A stretch of 37,251 nt of DNA from Gammaproteobacteria bacterium (lineage in GTDB: Bacteria > Pseudomonadota > Gammaproteobacteria > 21-64-14). A program made the translations under genes and the position numbers. The stretch spans positions 1-37,251 of the forward strand of contig JALUXX010000058.1 in NCBI GenBank assembly GCA_027013145.1, written 5' to 3'. Under the pieces are notes generated by a model. The model saw only the letters and a list, made by a program, of their open reading frames with translations, was not told the DNA's origin and did not search any database. How positions within the stretch are numbered: the first letter of the stretch is position 1; each line of letters starts with the position of its first letter. Below, one piece after another: positions 19,216 to 25,965 of this stretch.

Positions 19216-20730
19216 GTGCTCTCGCATATTCCGTGGTTGAGTCTCGCGATCTGGACGCCGATCTTCGGCGGGGTCATGGTCCTCCTGGCCGGGGATAAGG
19301 GCGCGGAGGGCGCGCGCCGCATGGCCCTGTTGTTCGCGCTCGTCACCTTCGCCGTTACGGTGCCGCTGTACGTCGGATTCGATCCGACTACGGCGAAGAT
19401 GCAGTTCGTGGAGCGGGTTTCGTGGATCCCGGCGTTCCACATCTTCTACTACCTGGGCATCGACGGCATCTCGCTTCCGCTGATCCTGCTGACGAGCTTT
19501 ATGACCGTGCTGGTCGTGATCGCCGGCTGGGTCTCGATCCAGACGCGGGTGGCGCAGTACATGGCGGCGTTCCTGATCATGGAAGGGCTCATGATCGGTG
19601 TGTTCTCGGCGTTGGATGCCATCCTGTTCTACGTGTTCTGGGAGGGGATGCTGATTCCGATGTTCCTCATCATCGGGATCTGGGGCGGGCCGCGACGGGT
19701 ATATGCGACCATCAAGTTCTTCCTCTATACCTTCCTCGGATCGGTGCTGATGCTCGTCGCGCTGATCTATCTGCATTTTCAGGGCGGCAGCTTCTCGATC
19801 CTCGACTTCCAGGCGCTCAAGCTGCCGCTGGATGCACAACTGTGGATCTTCATCGCCTTCCTGCTCGCATTCGCGGTGAAGGTGCCGATGTGGCCGGTGC
19901 ACACCTGGCTCCCGGACGCGCACGTGGAGGCGCCGACCGGCGGCTCGGTGATCCTGGCCGCGATCATGCTCAAGATCGGGGCCTACGGGTTCCTGCGCTT
20001 CAGCCTCCCGATCACGCCGCAGGCGAGTCACGAACTGGCGTGGCTGATGATCGCCCTGTCGCTGGTCGCGGTCGTCTACATCAGCCTCGTGGCGCTCGTC
20101 CAGGAGGACATGAAGAAGCTGATCGCCTACTCCTCCATCGCCCACATGGGCTTCGCGACGCTCGGCTTTTTCGTTCCGTTCGCGATCTACGCGAACACGA
20201 AGTCGCTGGAGGGGGCGGCTTTGGCGGTGGAGGGTGGGCTGGTCCAGCTCGTCTCCCACGGCTTTATCTCGGGCGCGCTGTTCCTCAGCGTCGGCGTGCT
20301 TTACGACCGCATGCACTCGCGCCTGATCGCCGACTACGGCGGGGTCGTGAACCGGATGCCGGTGTTCGCCGCGCTCGCGGTGCTTTTCGCCATGGCGAAC
20401 TCCGGTCTGCCCGGGACCTCGGGATTTGTCGGCGAGTTCATGGTGATCCTGGCGAGCGTGAAGGCGAATTTCTGGTACGCGGTCCTGCTCGCGACTTCGC
20501 TGGTGACCGGCGCGGCGTACACCCTGTGGCTGGTCAAGCGGGTGATCTTCGGGGCGGTCGCCAACGAGCGCGTCGGCGCCCTCGTGGACCTGAACATGCG
20601 CGAGTTCCTGATTCTCGGCCTGCTTGCGCTGGCGGTGCTGTGGCTCGGCGTGTGGCCGGCGCCCCTGATCGACGTGATGCACCAGTCGGTCCAGCACCTG
20701 CTGGGCCAGATGCTGGCCGTGAAGCCGTAG
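19216..20730 (+). CDS. nuoM: NADH-quinone oxidoreductase subunit M
   Basis: The second antiporter-like subunit, 504 residues. Visible motifs are FYVFWEGMLIPMFLIIGIWG near residue 137, with the catalytic Glu, VKVPMWPVHTWLPDAHVEAP near 222, with the pumping Lys, and EDMKKLIAYSSIAHMGF near 297. The start is a GTG at 19216 with GGGGAAGGAA upstream. It follows nuoL by 19 bases. Confidence 0.97.
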   Translation: MLSHIPWLSLAIWTPIFGGVMVLLAGDKGAEGARRMALLFALVTFAVTVPLYVGFDPTTAKMQFVERVSWIPAFHIFYYLGIDGISLPLILLTSFMTVLVVIAGWVSIQTRVAQYMAAFLIMEGLMIGVFSALDAILFYVFWEGMLIPMFLIIGIWGGPRRVYATIKFFLYTFLGSVLMLVALIYLHFQGGSFSILDFQALKLPLDAQLWIFIAFLLAFAVKVPMWPVHTWLPDAHVEAPTGGSVILAAIMLKIGAYGFLRFSLPITPQASHELAWLMIALSLVAVVYISLVALVQEDMKKLIAYSSIAHMGFATLGFFVPFAIYANTKSLEGAALAVEGGLVQLVSHGFISGALFLSVGVLYDRMHSRLIADYGGVVNRMPVFAALAVLFAMANSGLPGTSGFVGEFMVILASVKANFWYAVLLATSLVTGAAYTLWLVKRVIFGAVANERVGALVDLNMREFLILGLLALAVLWLGVWPAPLIDVMHQSVQHLLGQMLAVKP

Positions 20731-20774
20731 GACAGGTCGGTGCCGTATGAGCGGACAGCGGGATCGGAGTTGAA

Positions 20775-22211
20775 ATGACGTTCGAAATGCCGGACTTCTG
20801 GCTTGCGCTGCCCGAGATGTTCGTGCTCGGGATGGCCTGCTTCATCCTGGTGCTGGACCTGTTCCTCCCGGAGGAGCGGCGCGGTATCAGCTATTTCCTT
20901 GCACAGATCACCGTGATCGGTGCGTTTGTATCTTCCCTCTGGGTCGCGCCCGCGGGCGTGCAGACCACTTTCGACGGGATGTTCGTCAGCGATCCGCTCG
21001 GGACCTTCCTCAAGCTGGCAATCTATGTGTTGACCGCGGGCGTGTTCCTGTATTCGCGCGGCTATCTGCGGGATCGCGCCCTCTACAAGGGCGAGTATTA
21101 CGTGCTCGGCCTGTTCGGCATGCTGGGGATGATGGTGATCGTCTCCGCGAGCAGTCTGCTGACGATTTACCTGGGCCTGGAGCTGTTCTCGCTTTCGCTC
21201 TATGCGATGGTGGCCTTCGATCGCGACTCGCTGCGGGCCTCCGAGGCGGCGATGAAATACTTCGTCCTGAGCGCGCTGGCCTCCGGTACGCTGCTCTACG
21301 GCCTGTCGCTCCTCTACGGTCTGACCGGATCGCTGGAGATGTCGCAGGTGGCGCAATTCGCCGGCGGGCATGCGGGGGAGCACTATGCCTTCGTCTTCGC
21401 GCTCGCCTTCGTACTCGTGGGGGTGGCCTTCAAATTCGGCGCCAGCCCCTTCCATATGTGGATCCCGGATGTCTACCACGGTGCGCCGACCTCGGTGACG
21501 CTCTACCTCGGCGCGGCGCCCAAGGTGGCGGCCTTCGCGATGGCGATGCGCCTGCTGGTCGACACGCTGGGGCCGCTGCAGGCGAGCTGGGGGCCCATGC
21601 TCGTGGTCCTGGCGGTGTTGTCGCTGGCGGTCGGTAACGTCGTCGCCATCGCCCAGACCAACATCAAGCGCATGCTCGCGTACTCCACCATCTCGCATAT
21701 GGGCTTCCTGCTCCTGGGCCTGCTGGCCGGGACGCGGACCGGGTATTCGGCGGCCCTGTTCTATGCGGTGGTCTATGCGCTGATGTCGCTCGCCGCCTTC
21801 GGCGTGGTGATCCTGCTCAGCCGCGCGGGCTTCGAGGCCGAGCGCCTGGGGGATTTCAAGGGGCTGAACGAGCGCAGCCCCTGGTTCGCCTTCATGATGC
21901 TGGTGGCGATGTTCTCGATGGCCGGCGTGCCGCCGACCGCGGGCTTCTACGCCAAGCTGGCGGTGCTGGCGGCGGTGATCGACGTCCACCAGACGTGGCT
22001 GGCCGTGGTCGCGGTGTTCTTCTCCCTCATCGGCGCGTTCTACTACCTGCGGGTCGTCAAGCTGATGTACTTCGATGCCCCGGCGGACCCCGAGCCGCTA
22101 ACGGCACGCCTCGATCTGCGCGTGGCGCTGAGCGCCAACGGCTTGTTGCTCCTCGGCCTGGGGATCTATCCCGGGCTGCTCATGGGCTGGTGCCTCGCGG
22201 CCCTGCATTGA
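20775..22211 (+). CDS. nuoN: NADH-quinone oxidoreductase subunit N
   Basis: The third antiporter-like subunit and last gene of the operon, 478 residues. Conserved elements are [16 protein letters not shown] near residue 131, [20 protein letters not shown] near 219, with the key Lys, and [20 protein letters not shown] near 295. It ends with the usual [10 protein letters not shown] segment. I see no clear rho-independent terminator right after it. Confidence 0.97.
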   Translation: MTFEMPDFWLALPEMFVLGMACFILVLDLFLPEERRGISYFLAQITVIGAFVSSLWVAPAGVQTTFDGMFVSDPLGTFLKLAIYVLTAGVFLYSRGYLRDRALYKGEYYVLGLFGMLGMMVIVSASSLLTIYLGLELFSLSLYAMVAFDRDSLRASEAAMKYFVLSALASGTLLYGLSLLYGLTGSLEMSQVAQFAGGHAGEHYAFVFALAFVLVGVAFKFGASPFHMWIPDVYHGAPTSVTLYLGAAPKVAAFAMAMRLLVDTLGPLQASWGPMLVVLAVLSLAVGNVVAIAQTNIKRMLAYSTISHMGFLLLGLLAGTRTGYSAALFYAVVYALMSLAAFGVVILLSRAGFEAERLGDFKGLNERSPWFAFMMLVAMFSMAGVPPTAGFYAKLAVLAAVIDVHQTWLAVVAVFFSLIGAFYYLRVVKLMYFDAPADPEPLTARLDLRVALSANGLLLLGLGIYPGLLMGWCLAALH

Positions 22212-22399
22212 TTCCCCGCAGTCCCTGACCATCCGCGGGTCCGCGGCCCGGTCCCGCGCCCGTTCCCGTCGGCGCCTCTGCGACAAGGCGGCTCCCGCCG
22301 CCCGGTCGGGGCGTGGGCGCGGGGCGGTCCAGAGGGCCCGGATTCGTGGATCGGTGGGGGTACTACGGCGCCGGGGCGCGGATGGGGGTCGCGGATCAA

Positions 22400-22564
22400 G
22401 GGGTCGGAGTCATCGTCCCAGCGCGTGGGCGGGGTCTTTGGAGGCTTTCCAGCGGGCGATGACTCCGACCCCGGGTTGGCGGGGTTGGGGCAGGGGTCGG
22501 AGTCATCGGGCCCAGGGCGTGGGTGGTCTTTGGGGGTTTTCCAGCGGGCGATGACTCCGACCCC
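22400..22564. repeat. Two tandem hairpin units with GGGGTCGGAGTCATCG arms
   Basis: Each unit has a perfect 16-base inverted repeat. Unit 1 arms are at 22400-22415 and 22457-22472; unit 2 arms are at 22493-22508 and 22549-22564. The arms are identical in both units, and the inner 40 bases are similar (both end TTCCAGCGGG) but differ at many positions, so the duplication (93-base period) is old or the copies arrived separately. The layout resembles REP/BIME-like elements moved by IS200-type RAYT transposases; that origin is inference. Confidence 0.8.
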
Positions 22565-22727
22565 GGGGTGTATGCGGAGGTTTCGCGTCCGAGCCCGGAG
22601 CGGGGTGGCAGGGGCCGGGCGGCAGGGGCGGGGCGGCCGCAGGTCATACGATCTCTATGTCATAAAATAAACGTCGTTATAACCGCTTATGGGCAGTTTG
22701 CAGAAAAAATCTCGAGCCGGCGGGAAT

Positions 22728-22756
22728 TTGACTTCGGTTGGATTCGGTCCAATACT
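22728..22756 (+). promoter_or_regulatory. Candidate sigma-70 promoter for the VPLPA-CTERM gene
   Basis: TTGACT (22728-22733), a 17-base spacer, then AATACT (22751-22756) give five of six and four of six matches. It lies at the edge of an AT-rich patch, with the start expected near 22763. No other candidate of similar quality lies closer to the gene. Confidence 0.4.
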
Positions 22757-23044
22757 TGCGCTCCCTGCGGAGACAGGGGCGGACGTGTCGACGGCCGGAG
22801 CATCGGCCCCCGAGGGCACCGGGGACACGGATCGAAGGCGGGCGGGTTTCCCCGGGTGGGGAGTCGCCCAGGGACTGGGATACACAGCCACGGTACGGCG
22901 CAATGTCCCGGAGGGACTGCGTGCGCGGGCCTGTATTCGGACGCTGCGGCGCGACGACCCATCGATGGGCGTCGCGGTCCCGGTGCCGGATCGGTCGGCC
23001 TTCGTATCTTCCGCCGCGGCACAAGAACAAGAGGAGTAACGGCC

Positions 23045-23941
23045 ATGCGTAGCGTTCAGCGGGTACGGGCACGCCGTCCGGCGTGCCTGCGGAGTCTGGT
23101 TTTCCTGGGACTGGCGGTCGGGTTGTGCGCCTCGGGCACGGCGGCGGCCAGCAGTTTCGTCACGCTCACCCCCTTCGGGACCCACGGGGCCAATCCGGGG
23201 ATCAATGAGCACTGGGTTCAGGTCGTCCCGACCTGGCAGGGGCCCGACTACCAGCCCGGATGTCCGAAAACGAGTTCGCAACCGAACGGTGGAACCTGTG
23301 ACGGTATCGCATCGATCGCCGACGCCCAGGCGGCGCTCGCTCTACCCTCCGGCAATGCCGCTTTGCTGGCGAGCGTGAACGGCGTCTACTCCGGGCCGAT
23401 CAACTACGCCAACGCGAGGTTCAACTACGACTATCCCGGCTATGACGGGTACCCCACCACGACCTTGCCGCCGCTGTTTACGAACGACAGCTATTCGGCC
23501 GCAAGTCCGAATCCACAGGAGAATTATGCTGGTGAACTCTCGGGCTACGTGTACGTTCCGGCGGGGCAATACAACTTCAGCGTGCTCGCGGACGACGGGA
23601 TGCAGTTCACCCTCAGCGGGGCCGGCGGGGCGTCCATCACCATGTCGCTCAACGGCCTCAATCCACACCACCCCACCGAATTCGGGTCCAAACTGAAATT
23701 CGAGAGCGGACTCTACAAGTACGACCTGATCGGCTACAACCGCCTCCAGGATGGCGTGTTGCGCCTGCTGATGGGCTCGGCCACGGGAAAGTGGGAGCCG
23801 AGCCTGATCCCGGGCGGGGCGTTCTATACGTCGGTCGCCCCAGTCCCTCTGCCGGCCGCGGGCTGGCTGTTCGGCTCCGGGCTGATCGGGCTCGTCGGGG
23901 TCGCCCGCCGGCGCGTGCGGCGGACCGGGGTCGCCGCCTGA
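23045..23941 (+). CDS. Secreted PA14-like protein with VPLPA-type PEP-CTERM sorting signal
   Basis: A 298-residue exported protein. It starts with a basic n-region and a Sec signal peptide (about residues 1-36, ending near GTAAASSFV). The middle resembles a PA14 fold: GYVYVPAGQYNFSVLADDG followed by a beta-rich stretch, as in sugar-binding PA14 domains. The C-terminus has VPLPA (267-271), a hydrophobic helix (GWLFGSGLIGLVGVA) and an Arg cluster (RRRVRR), the tripartite signal processed by exosortases. The ATG at 23045 is preceded by AGGAG, a strong ribosome site. No exosortase lies in the window. The polysaccharide-type genes downstream fit the usual link between PEP-CTERM proteins and matrix formation. 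Confidence 0.82.
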   Translation: MRSVQRVRARRPACLRSLVFLGLAVGLCASGTAAASSFVTLTPFGTHGANPGINEHWVQVVPTWQGPDYQPGCPKTSSQPNGGTCDGIASIADAQAALALPSGNAALLASVNGVYSGPINYANARFNYDYPGYDGYPTTTLPPLFTNDSYSAASPNPQENYAGELSGYVYVPAGQYNFSVLADDGMQFTLSGAGGASITMSLNGLNPHHPTEFGSKLKFESGLYKYDLIGYNRLQDGVLRLLMGSATGKWEPSLIPGGAFYTSVAPVPLPAAGWLFGSGLIGLVGVARRRVRRTGVAA

Positions 23942-24310
23942 GGGCGGCCGGCGCGGGGGCGTGGCCGGAGTCCACCCCGGCCGCATCCCCGTCCCCGCCG
24001 GTCGACGGATACGCGGATCGGGCGGGTGGCGCATGGGTGCGGCCTGTGGGGGTCTTCCGCCGCTCGGGGGCGGGCGCTTCGTGGCCCGCGGCGGCGCGGC
24101 GGCGTACAATCCCCCGGGTTGTACCGGACCGCGGCCCCACGCCCGGGCGGTCCGTCAAGAAGAACAACAGGTCGACTGCCATGATCCCGCCTGTCCGCCC
24201 GATTCCGGGCCCCGATGACGGTTTCCTGAGCCGGCGTCTTGCGGACGGGCCGCCCCGTGCGCGTGTGGACGCCGGGCCGTCGACCCGAGTCGCAGCGTTG
24301 GGAGAAGCCC
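23942..24310. other. Intergenic region upstream of the Pga-like block
   Basis: About 370 GC-rich bases with no supported gene. The one structured element is an imperfect 21-base palindrome at 24104-24124, described separately. A leader of about 190 bases would follow it before the PgaD-like gene. Confidence 0.5.
24104..24124. promoter_or_regulatory. Palindromic operator candidate overlapping a -10-like box
   Basis: GTACAA at 24104-24109 and TTGTAC at 24119-24124 are perfect inverted half-sites around a C/G-rich centre, and TACAAT (24105-24110) matches five of six -10 positions. No matching -35 is visible. The arrangement would suit a repressor or activator site for the polysaccharide-type genes that begin at 24311, but this is a guess from symmetry and position. 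Confidence 0.3.
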
Positions 24311-24697
24311 ATGAAGCGTGAACCCCTGCCCTCGATCTGGCGCCGCCTGTGGCATGTGCTGCTGGTGCTGCTGGGTTGGGCGATCTATTTCGGTTTCTGG
24401 TGGAAGGTCCTGGCCACCCGGCCGGGCATCGGCCCGCTGTTCATCGTGATCCCGATCATCCTCGTGGCCGTTCCGACGGTGACGCTGTTCTGGATCGCGC
24501 ACAACCTGCGCCTCTACCGGGCGCGCGACGCGCGGCGCACCTCTCCGGTCATCCCGGAGCGCTACGAGCGGGATTGGGTCGGGCGGCCGGTCACGGCGGA
24601 CTGGGAGCGTGTGCGCCGCGCGCGCCAGATCGTGATCCGTTGGGACGACAGCGCGAAGCGCTACGAACCGGTCGCGAACGGGGAGGGCACGATATGA
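24311..24697 (+). CDS. Small two-helix membrane protein, PgaD-like
   Basis: A 128-residue inner-membrane protein with two transmembrane helices (about residues 11-31 and 42-66) and a basic cytoplasmic C-terminal half. Size, topology and position before a PgaC-like synthase resemble PgaD, the accessory subunit needed for poly-beta-1,6-N-acetylglucosamine synthesis. Sequence similarity is not strong enough for a sure name. The ATG at 24311 follows GGGAGAAG. Its TGA overlaps the ATG of the glycosyltransferase (ATGA), so the two are translationally coupled and probably act together. Confidence 0.6.
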   Translation: MKREPLPSIWRRLWHVLLVLLGWAIYFGFWWKVLATRPGIGPLFIVIPIILVAVPTVTLFWIAHNLRLYRARDARRTSPVIPERYERDWVGRPVTADWERVRRARQIVIRWDDSAKRYEPVANGEGTI

Positions 24698-25965
24698 ACG
24701 AGACCGTGCAGTTCCTGGCGGCGGTCCAGCGCAACGACGTCTATATCGTCGCCCTGGTGTTCTTCGCCGTCTACCCGATCCTCACCAGCGTGGTATGGAT
24801 GACCACGTCGTTCTTCTTCTGGTTCCGGCGCGAGAAGGACCCCGATCCGTTGCCGGCGAAGCAATCCCCGCAGGTGTCGGTACTCATCGCCGCGCACAAC
24901 GAGGAGGAGGTCATCGGCCGGGCCCTCGATGCGGCCTGTGCCCTCGACTATCCGAACCTCGAGGTCGTGGTCGTCGACGACGGATCGACGGATGCGACCG
25001 CGGCGGTGGTGCGCCAGCACGTGAGGGAAAAGGGAGTGCGCCTGATCCGCAAGGACCGCAACGAAGGCAAGGCGATGGCGCTGAACGATGCCCTGCCGTG
25101 CGTGAACGGCGAGATCGTCCTGATCATGGATGCGGACGCGGAGCCCGCGCGGCAGTCGCTGCGCTACATGGTCCCGCACTTCGAGAGCCCGCGGGTCGCC
25201 GCGGTGACCGGCAATCCGCGCGTCTACAACGTCGGCTCGCTGCTCTGCCGGCTGCAGCTCATCGAGTTCACCTCGATCGTCAGCCTGCTGCGCCGCTCGC
25301 AGCGCGTCTGGGGGCGCATCCTGACGGTGTCGGGGGTCGTCACCGCGTTTCGCAAGTCCGCGCTGATGGATGTGGGCGGGTTCAGTCCGGACATGCCCAC
25401 GGAGGACATCGAGCTGACCTGGCGGCTGCAGAAGCGCTTCTGGGACGTTCGCTACGAGCCCAACGCGGTCCTCCTGATGCGGGTGCCCTCGACCTTCCGC
25501 GGCCTGGTCAAGCAGCGGCTGCGCTGGGCGCGCGGCCTGATGCAGGTGCTGCGCCGCCACGCCGACGTGATCGTGCACTGGCGCTACCGGCGCCTGTGGC
25601 CGGTCTACGTCGAGGCGGTGTTGTCGACGTTCTGGGCGGTGTGTTTCGTGGTGCTGACGATCCTCTGGATCGTCTCCTACAGCGTCGGCTACCCGCCGGT
25701 CGGCGCCCACCCGATTCCGAATCTCTGGGGTATGCTCATTGCCACCTTCGCCTTGATGCAGCTCCTGGTGGGGACGGTGATGGACCGGCGCTATGATCCC
25801 GAGACGGTGCGCTATTACCCCTATGCGGTGTTCTATCCGATCATCTACTGGATGATCATGTCGATCTCCACGGTGATCGCGCTGCCCGCGGTCCTGCGCC
25901 GCCCCGGCCGCACCCCGGTGCGCTGGGACACGGCGCGCGATCCGCTGCGGAGCCGCGCGTCATGA
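24694..25965 (+). CDS. Processive family-2 glycosyltransferase, PgaC-like (poly-N-acetylglucosamine synthase type)
   Basis: An inner-membrane GT2 synthase of 423 residues. After an N-terminal helix (about 17-42), the catalytic domain shows VSVLIAAHNEEEVI, VVDDGST (D95-D96), DAD (146-148), TED (236-238, the catalytic base) and QRLRW (274-278, the Q-x-x-R-W motif of processive synthases). Three or four helices follow, forming the polymer channel. Such enzymes make beta-linked homopolymers such as poly-GlcNAc, hyaluronan or cellulose; the closest pattern is PgaC. The polymer is not proven by sequence alone. Coupled by 4-base overlaps to the PgaD-like gene and the outer-membrane gene. No PgaB-type deacetylase is in the window. 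Confidence 0.85.
   Translation: MNETVQFLAAVQRNDVYIVALVFFAVYPILTSVVWMTTSFFFWFRREKDPDPLPAKQSPQVSVLIAAHNEEEVIGRALDAACALDYPNLEVVVVDDGSTDATAAVVRQHVREKGVRLIRKDRNEGKAMALNDALPCVNGEIVLIMDADAEPARQSLRYMVPHFESPRVAAVTGNPRVYNVGSLLCRLQLIEFTSIVSLLRRSQRVWGRILTVSGVVTAFRKSALMDVGGFSPDMPTEDIELTWRLQKRFWDVRYEPNAVLLMRVPSTFRGLVKQRLRWARGLMQVLRRHADVIVHWRYRRLWPVYVEAVLSTFWAVCFVVLTILWIVSYSVGYPPVGAHPIPNLWGMLIATFALMQLLVGTVMDRRYDPETVRYYPYAVFYPIIYWMIMSISTVIALPAVLRRPGRTPVRWDTARDPLRSRAS

Larger units (their letters stand above)
22212..23044. other. Intergenic region between nuoN and the VPLPA-CTERM gene
   Basis: About 830 bases that hold the two tandem hairpins (22400-22564), an AT-rich patch at 22655-22715 that contrasts with the GC-rich surroundings, and a promoter candidate at 22728-22756. 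No open frame here shows family features. The leader from the promoter to the ATG would be about 280 bases; I looked for a cyclic-di-GMP riboswitch and did not find one. Confidence 0.5.

Noticed and set aside
22400-22564. CRISPR-like array
   Set aside because: Only two units, the arms form hairpins within each unit, and the interiors are similar to each other rather than unique spacers.
22763-23044. Cyclic-di-GMP riboswitch in the leader of the VPLPA-CTERM gene
   Set aside because: I searched for the conserved GEMM core and its partner stem and found neither.
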